A stretch of DNA of 64,000 bases from Toxonevra muliebris. Its lineage: Eukaryota > Arthropoda > Insecta > Diptera > Pallopteridae. Below the pieces are notes generated by a model that did no database searches, was not told the origin of the DNA, and saw nothing but the letters and a program-made list of their open reading frames with translations. The stretch spans positions 12,946,878 through 13,010,877 of the forward strand of contig OY829326.1 of NCBI GenBank assembly GCA_963691655.1, written 5' to 3'. The translations under genes and the position numbers were made by a program. This document shows, one piece after another, positions 38,841-51,289 of the stretch (positions are counted from its first letter, which is position 1; the number at the start of each line of letters is the position of its first letter).

Positions 38841-41800
38841 ATTTCCGCGATATTCAATGGGCTGGTAAATAAACAAAAATCAATTTTTGAGGTTTGGATA
38901 TCTGGGCATATGTATTTCGAAACCTTAAAAACAAGAAAAAATTCTTACGTTTACAAACATTACATTTGTTTTACAAACATTTCAGCAACATTTTCGTCGT
39001 CAATAAAAAAGCCTTTTTTTTATTGACGATTTTTACGTCTACCAAATTTGTAATTTACGCAGAACTAGCACGCGTCTAGTATGTGATCAAATAGAAACTC
39101 CGGCGACTGTGATTTCCCTAAATAAAAGACTCAAAGTTCTTGGAAATGAAATGGAACATATTTACATATAAAACACAACTGTGTGCGAATGTATCCAATA
39201 AGTTGTCATGAAGATCATTTATTCTATTTAGATTAAACTTAGGGAAATTGATACTTTACGATCAGGAGGTGGAATTTGTTGATTGACTGTGGCACCTCCC
39301 ATACAATTCTAATGCTTTCTTTAGTATGGCTCTAGATCCATTTATATAAAAATCATTGTTTTTACTAATTTAACAATTCTGGATGGGTTATTCTTTTACA
39401 TTTTCTGTTGGTTGATGAGGTTAATTGGTTTGGTTAAGTGGGAGATACAAAGGCAAAAGTGAAAGTTTACGTTTTCGACATTTTCAAAATTAGTGTTCCT
39501 AAATCGACTTCCTATTTTTTTGCAGCGGATGACGGGAAAATGCGAGACTGTTTTGGTTTTGTATGATTGGTAAATAAAAAATCATGATTTAGAATGGAAA
39601 AAATGAATGACATTTTTTATTAATCGCAATTTGGAGGTGTAGTTTTTGTGCGATGCCGCTCGTTGACGATTGTGGCTTATTTTTTTCTGTCTTATTTACC
39701 GTTTTGTTTTTTTTTGTTTTTTTCGTTTTTCATTTTTTTTCTTTTGCTTCCCATTTTCACTTTCGAGGAGCTAAAAAATTAAATTAATGTTGGCATTGTT
39801 TCTGAGAAAAATGGGAGGGTCGGTTTCGTACACACGATCGGGATGGGAATACGTTCCCCTATGTAATATATTTAATATTAGATATATGTAATCTAAAAGA
39901 TGTGTGAAATTTTTCAATTTGCATTTCTAGCAAAAAGTTGCAATAGCTTAGTTTTTAGTTTTTTTATATGTAAAACGTTTGCTTTCTTTATTTGAGCTGT
40001 TGCGTGCAAAAGTGAGATTTTTGAAAATACATTGGTTTTGTAGAAGTGCTGTGCAAAATAGGGCTCTTATAATATTTATTTTCCCGATGTACAGGCAGCT
40101 TTATAGTACACATGTTCAACACCTCATTTGTAGGAAACTAAATGAGGCCAAAATTATTGCTTGAAGGGGAAAATCCAAATAATAAAAAAAAACTGACTTA
40201 CACCACTTTTGCCCGTTGCGTGCATTTATTTGTTTACATTTACAATAATCAGGTCGATATCTATTTTAAAAATTTATTAGAACAACGAAATATTCGTGAT
40301 AAAAATTCCGTTGTGTTTGATAAGTTTCTCTTTATTATTTTTCCAATAAAAACAACAATAAATATTTAGTAGTAATTAGTTTATTTAAAAAAACAAATCT
40401 CAGAAATATACATACATATTTATTTGCTAAAACCGCAAAAAAACAATATAAATATAAATAAAAAACACCGTTTATAATGAGGCTAAATACATACATACAA
40501 AATCAACGAACGCATCACAAAGTATCTTTCCACATATGTGTGAAAGACTATAGAAGCCAAATTTAGAACATTCTACTTAAGCACACATACACTACATATG
40601 TACAATACTCATACATTTACACGAAAATGGCATTATGAACTACCACAGTTTATTGAATATGTACAGAAAAAAAAACAAAAAAAAAGTTTCCATGGTCAAT
40701 GTTGGAAATTCCGAATTTTTTGTTTGCTTGTTTGGGTTTGGTTGGTTTGGTTTCGCATGAACGAGAACTTGAACCTGCGAGAAACTATTAATTTTTCGCA
40801 TTTCCAATGAATCATAAAAGTTTCAAAAGAATAAAATTATATACGTGCTACAATTAAAAGTAGACTTTTGTGCCTAGAACAAATTAATAAACCATTTTAA
40901 TTGTACTCGCAATAATAAGAATTTGTAATACATTTATTAGTTTATACTACTATTTAATATGTATGCAAGCAGCTAAAATGCATCTAAGTAAATGATGAGA
41001 ATGTCTTAATGATTGACATTGGTCCCTAGAAACTGTTGGACACACTTGCGTTTGTGGTTAAAAGTGTGGCAATTAGATACGAAAAAATCACACACATCTT
41101 GGAAATTGTAAATTATTTGCTTCATTCGCTTACAATACAACAATAAAAACTTGCATTTGCAATGATGAGAGACTATTTGCACCAGAGCATGAATACACCT
41201 TATATGAAAATATCAATACACTCTAATTGCAGATGAATCATGAATAAATGTTTGGTTTAATCTTGTGTTATAGTGCGGCAGTAAGCAGCGCAGTGGAGCA
41301 GCAGCAGCACCAGTAGCAGTAACAGTTGTTGTATGTTATGTGCGTGATGCTTTCGTTGAAGGGGGTTTACTTGCAATACAGAAAAAAAATATTGAGTGCG
41401 TCAATTTCATGGTAAAATTTATAATTTTGTTGAATTTTTGCTGAATTATTGGATATGGTATTTAAAAAAAAAAATTTTTTTAATTAACTTTCATTAGGTT
41501 TTTTTGCAGATTTTATTAAGTCTTACGTCAATTGTAACCATGTGATTATTTTATAATATTCTGTTGTAGGTATATGGAATCCGAAGAGAGTAAGTTAAAC
41601 ATTTCAACTGTGCTAAAATATTTAAGTTTCAAGAGTTTAAGATTAATGTGGAAATAATTGAATTCATTTGGAAATATATTATTCTAAAATTTTACTTTAA
41701 TTTAATGAGTACCAAATTTTGAATAAAGAGTTCTATGCCAAAGAGCCACAGCTGAAGTTAGCTTCGAAATAAAAAAATTTTAATTCGCAAGGATCAAATA

Positions 41801-41941
41801 TATTGATATCATGTTGAGTATAGACTGAAGTCGTTCAAAATTTATGACAAAGGGGGACATGGGGGTCTGGTCAAATAACAAATTATAAAAAATTATTTTG
41901 TGTGTTTAGTTTGGATTACCCAAATTAACGAACACAAGGCA

Positions 41942-42424
41942 GAAGTGAAACTTCTTGTAAACTAAACGAAACACAAGCAAATAAGAAGCAAATGAAATTT
42001 TACAATCGCTAAATTTTTTACTTCACTGGCTTGTGTTTTTTAATTTCATTTGCTTGTTATTTGCTTGTGTGTCGATGAAAATTGTAGAAGAACTCTTTTT
42101 GTAAGCGACATCTTCATGTAATTCCTTGGACATTTGCGCCATCTGTATGTGAAATGTATAACAGTCATAAACTTTAAGATGGCGACGCTACACATTGTTC
42201 TTTCTGCCATAGGCATGTGTGTGTGTGTAATTAATATGTTATATTGAATTAAAACTAATTATGAATCGTTTATTATATAGTTTGCTCGTGAATTCAGTTA
42301 CGGAATATTGATATTTAGCCCCTCATGCACATTGCTCGACAAAATTATGTCGCATTGTAAACTTACGCGCGACGTCACATCCGGTTGGTTTTACTCTAGG
42401 ACAAGTGAAAAGAAGTTTCACTTC
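41942..42424. mobile_element. MITE-like element, 483 bp, 15-bp inverted ends
   Basis: GAAGTGAAACTTCTT at 41942-41956 is exactly complementary to 42410-42424. The end is itself partly palindromic (GAAGTgaaACTTC). Inside, AAGCAAATAAGAAGCAAATG and CATTTGCTTGTTATTTGCTT form a second inverted pair near 41976-42075. No coding region and no clear target duplication. Confidence 0.55.
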
Positions 42425-43083
42425 AAAAAAAAAAAATGTTTATATTTCTTTAATATGTAAAATATAATCACAATGAATAGACTAGACATACGCAGCATTA
42501 AAATTGAGCGAAAATCAATATATCCTGCAGAAAAGCTCTAAGGACTTCGCAGGATAATAATAATTTAAAATTAACTGAAAATATTATATAATATATAGCA
42601 AGTAATATAGCAAGTAATAAGAAACTGATTTTAATGCATTATGAAAAAATAAATAATAAAAATAAAATAATAATTAAAAAAAAATAAAATTCATGAATTA
42701 AACATATTTATTTGAATTTTTTGAAGAAAATCAATGAAATTTGAAAAATTCCGAAATTTTGAAAAAATCTGAGTTTGACGTGAGTTTGAGTTCACAGTTA
42801 TGATGCCATTTTACTTTGATAAAAATAATATTTCTAATAAACGTGTGAATTTCTCTAGCAAAATTAATATTTTTTTCCAGCAATGTCTAAAAAGTTGTTT
42901 TCGCCCGTGGATTACTGTAACTACAGCTGAACCAATCCAATGATTAAATAGTTTTTTGATATTCCTAAAAAGAAAATCCAAAAAAGTTTAAATTTTTTGT
43001 GCTTAATTAAATTTAATACCATAATCATTTTAAAAAAAATTTACTTTGTTCGTTATTCCCAATGCTTTGTATATAGTAAATAT
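42425..43083. other. intergenic, AT-rich, no gene seen
   Basis: Poly-A and AATAA repeats (42595-42690). Nothing recognised. Confidence 0.45.
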
Positions 43084-43085
43084 TA

Positions 43086-44278
43086 TGGAGTGAAATTGAA
43101 AAAATCTTAACACACGTTTTACCTAATAATTTTTTTTGGGTGTAAAATTAAAAAATTTCTTTGATCTAGTTATATTTGAAAAATATGTCAGTTGTTATTT
43201 TTAATGACAAACATGTTGATTTATTGTGAGTTTGATCAAAATGAGTGAAAAAAAAGAAGTACGTCTTAAAAGTATCAAAAATTTTCAAGAAAATCCAAAT
43301 TGGTCCTACAAAAAATTGGCCAAAGAATTGAAGGTCTGCCGTCAAACTGTTTCCAATGTTATTAAACAGTTTCGGGAGAATTCGACCATCGATAGGAAAC
43401 CTGGTTCGGGAAGACTATAGAGGACCACATGACATTGGGAAAGCCAAGAAAATAGAAAGCATATTGAAAAGATCTCCAAACACATCTGTTAGAAAAACTG
43501 CCCGGTTAGGCCAGTGCTCTGACTATTTGGTGCGAAAAGTTAAAGCCAATGCAGGTTTGAAAACATACAAAGTCCGAAATGTTCCAGACAGGAATGCTGC
43601 AAAAAATTTAGACGCAAAACGTAGGGCTCGGAAATTAAAATCGAATTTCGTACAAAAATATTCTTTTTTTTATGTTGCTGATGCTCGAGGAAATGTCGAA
43701 GAACAATTTAGAATCCAAAAGCAGACAAAATTTCCTAAAAAATTCCTGGTATGGCAAGCTATAAGCAGTTGCGGCAAAAGAAGCAAGTCATTTGTTACAG
43801 TGGGCTCTATAAATACCGAAATATACATCAAAGGATGTTTGAAAAAAAGACTTCTTCCTTTCATAAGAGAGCATAATGTGTCCAAATATTTTTGGCCCGA
43901 TTTGGCATCATGTCACTACGGCAAGAAAGCTCTGTAGTGGTACCAAAGTAATAACATAGTTTTTGTACCAAGAGAGGCCAACCCAGTGGAGAGATATTGG
44001 GCTCTTGTGAAAAGAAACTTAAAGAGCACAAAAAAGGTGTTCCCAAAGATGAGCAAACTGTTCCAAAAAAGTGTCTGAAACAACTATCAAATCTCTAATG
44101 GAAGGCTTACCAAAAAAGGTCCACGAGTTCATAAATAGTGGTTAGAACTATAAAAATTATATTTTTCTGTAATTTGTAAAATATTATCAATTCAATAAAA
44201 AAAAATCAAAACGCTAAGATCAAGTGTTTAAAAATTATTGAATTTTATATATGTTAAGGTTTTTTTGATCTCACTCCT
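43086..44278 (+). mobile_element. DD37E Tc1/mariner-type transposon, copy 2 (1,193 bp)
   Basis: Same family as 17480-18753, very similar through most of its length. Ends TGGAGTGAAATTGAAAAAAT (left) and AGGAGTGAGATCAAAAAAAC (right, read inward); TA flanks at 43084-43085 and 44279-44280. It is about 80 bp shorter than copy 1 because of internal deletions. Confidence 0.9.
43241..44145 (+). pseudogene. DD37E transposase, deleted and frameshifted (copy 2)
   Basis: Starts MSEKKEVRLKSIKNF at ATG 43241. Lesions differ from those of copy 1: an insertion and TAG near 43416-43420; loss of roughly 75 nt near 43670, which removes the MDDETY motif and so the first catalytic Asp; GAG changed to TAG at 43935-43937 (ALEWY); loss of about 24 nt near 43982, taking out NPPNCPE just before the catalytic Glu; and further small changes in the tail. 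The C-terminal EFINSG and TAG (44143-44145) are kept. Together the two copies let one see the intact gene order without either being functional. Confidence 0.87.
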
Positions 44279-44280
44279 TA

Positions 44281-45940
44281 TTTAAAAACCTATTTGTATT
44301 CGTTACAATTTATCAAATACAAATTGTTTATATTAAAACTGTGAAATGGTTAAAATTTTCTTTTTCTTTCTTAGAATATTTATTTTAGTTTTTAAATAAA
44401 CAAAAACAGAATATCATAGCAACAAAACCTCGTAACTACCAACGTTGCTGAGATATTAGTTGCCACTTTAAATGCCATCAAAACCAATTCAACGTACAGC
44501 ATGTATGGAAAACCAATATTTGAGCAACGTTGTTGGCTACAAAGCTTTGCTTCTAAATTATTGGTACAATAACTTCCACGAGCACTGAAACACACAAATT
44601 AAAACTGATAACAATAAAAGAAAAAAGTAAAGAAAAAAAAAAGAAGCAAGTTCACTTTATTTTTAATTTATAATTAAAAAATTAACGCAAATTGGTAATA
44701 ATAATATTCATCCATCCAAATTCAAAGGTGTGCCCAGCTTCCATAAATATAATTTCTTTAAAATTTAAACATTTCTTTTTAATTTTGTCCTTTAGCAGTG
44801 TCTATAGCGTAATTTAAACAGTTTTTTTTTTTACCTTAACTTGTGCTGTAATTTGTTTTTCGATTTTCATTGGCATACAAGCCTCCAAAATTATAAATTC
44901 TTCAAGAACCTGTTAAAATATGAAAAGCAAACAAAAAATTAGCATACAAAGGAAATTTTATTAACAAACTTTGTGCTTATATTTCTTCTTTTATTTTTAT
45001 ATAAAAAAACCCTAAAAAATGAAAAGATAACAAATACAAATTCTTTCATATACCTTCATAAATATTGGCAAACCTTTTTTTTTTGTCTGGTGCTTTAAAA
45101 TTTAAAATATTTTCTTCTCGCAAATAAATGTATCAAAAGTACATACATATATGGTCGCATACAACGTACACAATATTTAAGTCTTTTATAAATTTTAAAA
45201 CCTCATATTTCGCATGTTATTGACAATTTGACAATTGTCATCTGAATGTGAGATGGTCAAGTGCATGTAGACCTTCGCTTTTCATTTCTTCCTGTTGCTG
45301 TTGTTGTTCTACGTCTACTTCTGTGTAAAGTTCACTTGACCCAAAGTACAGTAGTTGTTGTTGTTCTTGTGTGTGCGATTGTGTGCATATTTTTGGTTAT
45401 TAAAATCAATATTTATATGTGCTGCTGAATATGGCTGCATGCGACACACCTTCTTTTTCCCCCCTCATCACTTACGAACGTAGTGTGTATGCCATGTGTA
45501 TATTAACCCATCCTTTATGGCTACACCCTTCAATTGAAACGACAGTACGAGCCTCAACTCTCATCAAAATTTGAAGTACGTACCTATTACCTTGTTGAAT
45601 GCTCACAGTGACATGCTGACATTGAAAATTGACTCTCTTGCATTTGACACATCAAAAATAATGATAACGTTGATTTTTATTCACTTGTTGATATTGATTA
45701 ATTAATCAATGTTAAATTTTGAGTAATTGTGTTTATATGTGTGGAAAGTGTTAATTGCAATCCTTACATAATATGCTATAAATGTTGTTGAAAACTTTTG
45801 ATGAATTTTGAAGTGACACATGGAAGAAGAATTGTGTATACAAATCAAGCAAAAAAAAAATTAACAAATAAAATTAGAATATTGAAATAAGTACATTAGT
45901 GTGCCAGTTAATTTGGCAATTTTAACTTTGAAAGAAAAAA
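44281..45940. other. intergenic, AT-rich, no gene seen
   Basis: A weak inverted pair (CAACGTTGCTGAGATATTAG at 44440 and its near complement near 44515-44540) may be a small MITE. GTTGTTGTT runs at 45295-45310 and 45353-45368. No coding signal. Confidence 0.45.
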
Positions 45941-45944
45941 GGAC

Positions 45945-46490
45945 CAATTATGGCAATCCACCTCAGACTGGTACAGAAGAATCAACACAAACAAAATAAC
46001 AACAAAAGACTATCTCTCCACCAGCTACTTGGACGTAACTAGGAAGAACATCGTAAAATTTTTACGACTACAACTGGAACACACAAAATTAACCCACCAA
46101 CACCTCATGAGCAACAGCCAACCAACCCCTTGCCCCTTTTGCAACACGACCTCCCCTAACAACATCCTTCACCTCCTCTCATCCTGCCACCACCTCGACA
46201 ACGCAAGAATGCAAATATGCAACAATGAACCGCTAACACTAATTTCAACACCAAAGTTCAACAACATCCAAAACTTCATAAAATTTTTAAAAATATCCGA
46301 CTTTTACAACCATATATAAAAATAAATCCCCTTATAACTATAATCATATACATACACACTATATATATACATAAGTAAATTAAATATACACGCCACTAAC
46401 CTAGTTCTAAGTTAAGCTTATGGCGTCAGCAGTCATAGCGGGGACCCGCTCTAATCTTTTAGTCGGAGAAATATTGATGCCAATCAAAAC
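45945..46490 (+). pseudogene. I-like non-LTR retrotransposon, 3' fragment
   Basis: A 5'-truncated LINE tail. The frame from about 45950 to the TAA at 46317 ends in LRLQLEHTKLTHQHLMSN followed by a CCHC-like cysteine/histidine cluster, CPFCNTT...HLLSSCHHLDNAR (46130-46200). This arrangement is typical of the C-terminus of I-group and related LINE ORF2 proteins, after the RNase H domain. An untranslated 3' part follows, to about 46490 (TTAAGCTTATGGCGTCAGCA near 46410). The reverse transcriptase and RNase H are absent. The clade is judged from a short tail only. Confidence 0.7.
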
Positions 46491-46799
46491 TTTGTAAGAA
46501 GACTTTAAGGTTTTCCGTGTTGACTTTGAAAATTTTCAAAATGTATTCAGTGAAGACATTTGAGACTAAAACCTTGTAATTCTGTTTTACATTTTCAAAT
46601 ACTTGAACTAAAATCTAGTTGAACTAAAAATATTTTCTGGTACCGAAATTTCGATTATACACTCAAAATCTGAGCTTAGGATAGAAACAATGACTATTAT
46701 TTATAAAAAGTTAAAAAAAAAAAATGTCACGCGTTTATAAACAACCCGGTGCTAAAAAATATATACCGATTATACATTTTTAGTTTAAAAAACCAAAAC

Positions 46800-48535
46800 T
46801 ATTTGCCCTTCCTACAAAATCTAAATCTAACCAGAATTGCGAATGCTTTAACCACCATCCTGTACTCTTGGAATTTGGCTTTCCCCCTACTCAGGGTTTT
46901 AGCGGCAAACCCTTTACTGTTGACCCTAGAGAGGGGGGTTGCCACGTCACTGCTTATGACGATGACTTGGCAATTGAGATCAGAGGCAAATACCCGAATA
47001 TATTCATGGATATTTTGTGCTTTAATTTGGCCACGCTTATCAGTTGGACGGAAAGGAGGGGTCTAGGGATAAGCTCCGAAAAGACAGAATTGATCCTCTT
47101 CTCTAGGAAAAATAGACTTCCTACAGTCTAATTTATAAAGGTGTGGAAATTTATATGAAGGAGAAGGTCAAATATTTAGGATTCGTATTAAACAGGAAAC
47201 TCACCTGCAAACCTAATATCGAGGAAAGAGTTAGGAAGGCCGACGTTGCTTTCTACATATGCAAAAAAGCGGTTGCACCTTATTGCTGACTCCAAAAACT
47301 ATGTACTGGCTTTACATTTCTGTGATCAGGCCTATATTCTTATATGGGATATGGTATGGCGGCCATATACTCAGAAATCAAGTTACGTGAAAATTCTGAG
47401 CAAGGTCCAAAGAACAGCTTTTCTGTATATTTCAGGTGCTTTAAGGACTACTCCGACCAAAGCACTGGAAGTGCTCCTCAACCTGCCTGCGCTAGACCTG
47501 GTAGGGAAACAAATGGCCGCCGCATCAGCGCTCAGGCTAAAAAGTTCGGTGCTATGGGAAGATCGGCAGACGGGTCATTCTACTATCTTACATATATGGA
47601 GTAGTTGCATCCAAGCGATTGACCACTCCATCTCAAAACCCAACTTTGGCAGGCACTTCAAGGAACTTATTCTGTCACGAAGGGAGTGGAAAACACTCAT
47701 GCCATGGAGAAGGAGGGAACCCTATTTATAAACAGACAGATCTAAGCTTGATGATAGAGTTGGCTTTGGAGTTCGTCTCCCCGAGCATTGCAATGTATAT
47801 CAAGCAGAGGTCCTAGAGATAAAAGAGGTAGCCGTTTACTTAGGTAGGCACGCCGTAACAAAAACCATTACAAATATATACTCGGACAGCCAGCGGCTAT
47901 AAGATCAATGAATTCGGTGGCACTAAAATCAAAGGTTGCTCAGGAATGCCTGACAGACCTAAATGATATTAGCACCGTTTTAAGGGTACGCCTAATATGG
48001 GTTCCAGGGCATAAGAATATTGAAGAAAACCGCAGGGCTGATGAGTTGGCCAGACAGGATACTAACCTTCCCCTGTGAACGGACAGAGGCAAAATTGGAA
48101 TACCTATCGTGCATGAAGCCAATAGGTCTAGGGCAGACGAAAACACTTGCTTTACGACTAGGCTAATGTGGCCGAAATTGGACAGGGGGAAATCGAGAGA
48201 GCCGCTCAGCCTTCCGAGAGAGGACATCTCTAAAGTCGTGGCTATCCAGCTAATTGGCAGGTATGCTTTCAGACTAGCAATATTCTCTCATGAATTTTGC
48301 AGAAGTTGCAGGGATGAGGAAGAGGAAGAAACAGTTGAACACTTCTTCTGTAATTGCCCAGCTCTAGCTAGAAGCAAAGAAAAGTATCAGGCGCTAAGAT
48401 TAAACAAAACCTGCGCTTTATTAGAGCTTCGAAGTTGATTCAAGAATAACTAGTGGATGAGGTGCAGTGGTATCACAATGGACCCGTTTAGGGCCTAAGT
48501 CAGACTGACTGCCACAATAACCTAACCTAGGTATT
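46800..48535 (+). pseudogene. RNase H-bearing (LOA-like) LINE, 5'-truncated and frameshifted
   Basis: Homology runs through several frames: the end of the reverse transcriptase (GCHVTAYDDDLAIEIRGKYP near 46940-46990, where AYADD is expected, then GISSEKTELILFSRK), the thumb region (SKVQRTAFLYISGALRTTPT and KALEVLLNLPALDLV, 47395-47500), RNase H (IYSDSQ near 47877, IWVPGHKNI near 47995, NRRADELARQ near 48030), and a C-terminal cysteine/histidine motif (CRSCRDEEEEETVEHFFCNC, 48300-48357). RNase H plus this tail is characteristic of the LOA/I assemblage of fly LINEs. The 3' UTR ends near ACCTAACCTAG (48534). At least four breaks; not functional. No target duplication identified. Confidence 0.82.
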
Positions 48536-50513
48536 TCATTCCTCAATAATGGATTCAGATACACAGATATAAGTAGCAACTAATTATTGAAAGGTTTAAG
48601 TTTAAGAAGTTCAAGTTTCTTTAGAAAAAAAACAAGCCTTTTTATTGACGTCATAAAAAAATGTCTCATCAAAATTTTGAAATATCCAAAAAAGTACCAC
48701 TAAACTCACATGTTCATCATCTGTAGAGCATTTTTCAATACTCATTCATCCATTCCGCATTGTCTCTACCCTCAACGTACTCCCGCCTCCCGCATAGTCA
48801 TGGTCACATGAATTGAAATTAATGTCTCGCGTTTTACGCACGTGATAAAAAAATCACAAAATATTTATACTAATTATGCATATTTTTGAATGTTATTCAA
48901 CTAAAAGCGAAATGTGTGTTAATATATTTATGTTGGTTTTAGGTTTGTTGTTGTTTTTGATTTCATCTTTTTGTTTTTTTTATTAGTCAAGTTTTTTTTT
49001 TTTTTGGAGGTAGGTATACATTTTTTTCATGATTCATTTTGGCAACAAGTTCTTTTTGAAGAGATCTAGTAAAACAACAAAGCTTGGCGCGTTGTATTGG
49101 TTTTATTCACCATTAATTTTTGTTGTCTTGTAACGTCACATTTTATTAGAAAGCGTTGAATTTCTTTATAAAAAAAGAGCTAGACCATGTGATTGTGTTT
49201 TTTGGTTTTTGCTTATAATTTTTGGCGTGTGTTTGGTTTTGGTCAGTTATTATTAATTGCTATCACTAACGGATTCAGATATTTCGAAGGGGGTTTTCAT
49301 TTTTTCGCCCCATCAATATTTTTTTTTTTTTGATTCAGGACCAGCGATTAAAGTGTATGAGATTTTCATTAATTGGTGGGAGTGGGGGATTTTTAGGTCT
49401 TTGTTCCCAAAACCCTCCTAAGATACGTTAGTGATTGCTATTGGTCACTTTGAGAATCCCCCAAAAAAGAGACTACGTGCAAAATACGTTGAAGATTTTA
49501 TACATGTTTATCTTCAAAATTTAATTGAATTTATGCATTAAAATTAATGTTAAAATGTCTGTATCTGATTTTGATTTGTTTTATTTTATTTTTTTTTTTT
49601 TAATTTGATGAATTTTATAGCGACAGCATTGCGCAATCTTATAAAAATTTTAGTGTATTGCAAATTATTGCTATGTTTTTGATTGCCTTCTCACTTTGCA
49701 GAACAGAACAGAACAATATTGCATTGTAGTAGTATAATAAATAATCATGATTGTATTTTAATACTTACTATATAGGTACACACGTATTTAATTTACTCGT
49801 AATAAAAATGTTTAAAGTTTGATTTTAATGTTAATAATTGCGAATGCAATAAAAATTTATTTAATTACATTTTGACATTTTATAATGCATTAATAATATT
49901 ATCTTAATTTGTAACTGAGTTTTTCCATTTGCTAAATAGTTTGTAGAATTGTATTAATATATTTCTGGACATTTTTTTATTTAGATTAGTTTTGAGAATC
50001 TGGAAATGTTGTAGTAGTGTGTACGTAAGAATCCAAATGAAAGTGTTTAAATGGTATCCATATCTGTTCATACATTTATTCCAATGAGGAAAATAGGGCA
50101 ATTACACACCATGGACTTGAATCCGGCGTCTAGGTGTATCAGGTCTACCACTTCTTCTATGTTTTTGCTGGTTCCAAGCAATAGCTATTGTGAAGATGTC
50201 ACCTGCTAGTTTTCTAAGAGTGAGGTACTCTAAGACCATTTGTGTTTTTTGAATTCGGAATGAATAGGTATTGGCTGTGCAACATTCCAAAGATCAGGTC
50301 TTGAACCATACTGTTTATTTAAGAAATTGAGTATCGAAGATAGCCTCTCCTTCTGTGATTTTTATGAAACACTAAATGTTGCGATTTGATGATCACTTAA
50401 TATTTGTAATAATTTTTGTGTTATTTTCTAGTTCTGTCAGCGCTCTTGATATAAGTGAGATGTTAATTTTTGTACTGCAATGTATGATTCAATTTAATTT
50501 TATCCCTGGAAAG
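48536..50513. other. intergenic, AT-rich, no gene seen
   Basis: Poly-T runs at 48990-49003, 49320-49331 and 49588-49600. A short minus-strand frame near 50100-50170 ends RRSGRPDTPRRR, faintly like the tail of some LINE proteins, too short to call. Confidence 0.45.
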
Positions 50514-51281
50514 CAGAGATGTAAAAGAATGCAATCAATTTTATTGCAATACCTTGAAGTCACAGTTAATAACCGACAGTTCATGATTGCAGTTACTGAA
50601 TAACGTATTTGACTCCAGAATAAAAAATGCATTTGGAAGTATTTTTTGGAGTCACCGATTGGTTATTCATTTAGATAAGTCTTTTTTAGAGTCAAGGGAG
50701 TGCAGTCTTTTTTTGAAATCATGACACTGCAAATCTTATGACTCCAAAATCATGACTGCTTTCAAGTCACTTGGAGTCACTTGAAGTCACTTGGAGTCAC
50801 TTGAGTAACCTTGAACTCAAATGCAGTCATTTGGACTTCATTTGGACTTCAACTGGCTCCAATTGACTTCGAATTCCCAATTGACTCCAAAAGACTTCAA
50901 TTGACTCCAATTGACTTCAAAATTCCAATTAGCTCCAAAAGACTCCAAGTGACCCCAATTGACTGCAAATTGCAATTGACTCCAAATGACTGCATTTGAG
51001 TTCAAGGTTACTCAAGTGACTCCAAGTGACTTCAAGTGACTTCAAAGCAGTCATGATTTTGGAGTCATAAGATTTGTTGTCTCATGATTTCAAAAAAAGA
51101 CTGCACTCCCTTGACTCAAAAAAAGACTTTTCTAAATGAATAACCAATCGGCAACTCTAAAAAAGACTTCTAACTGCATTTTTTATTCTCGAATCAAATA
51201 CATTATTCAATAGCTGCAATTAAAAATTATTATTCATTTGTGACTTATATCCTCAATTGATTGCACTCTTTTACAGCTCTG
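50514..51281. mobile_element. hAT-like foldback element, family B (768 bp) built of GACTCCAA subrepeats
   Basis: Ends CAGAGATGTAAAAGAATGCA (50514) and, read inward, CAGAGCTGTAAAAGAGTGCA (ends 51281). Flanking 8-bp duplication CTGGAAAG / CTAGAAAG (50506-50513, 51282-51289; one mismatch), fitting the hAT preference nTnnnnAn. The arms are long near-complements (ATGAATAACCAATCGGCAAC on the right against its mirror near 50655-50675), and the middle is a run of some 20 GACTCCAA / AAGTGACT words in both orientations. No coding capacity. The ends resemble those of family A (CAGAG-TG) but the interiors are unrelated. Confidence 0.88.
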
Positions 51282-51289
51282 CTAGAAAG

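Larger units (their letters stand above)
35452..41941. other. intergenic, AT-rich, no gene seen
   Basis: Contains a diverged relative (about 36310-36890) of the 31001-31732 element and two poly-C tracts, described separately. Otherwise AT-rich with scattered CATACATA repeats and a CAGCAGCAG patch at 38050-38065 and 41288-41325. Open frames up to about 75 codons have no recognisable domains. Confidence 0.5.

Noticed and set aside
44440..44540. Inverted pair around CAACGTTGCT
   Set aside because: Imperfect and short; boundaries and duplication not visible.
50102..50290. Minus-strand frame ending in RRSGRPDTPRRR
   Set aside because: Slight resemblance to LINE tails, but too short and without other motifs.
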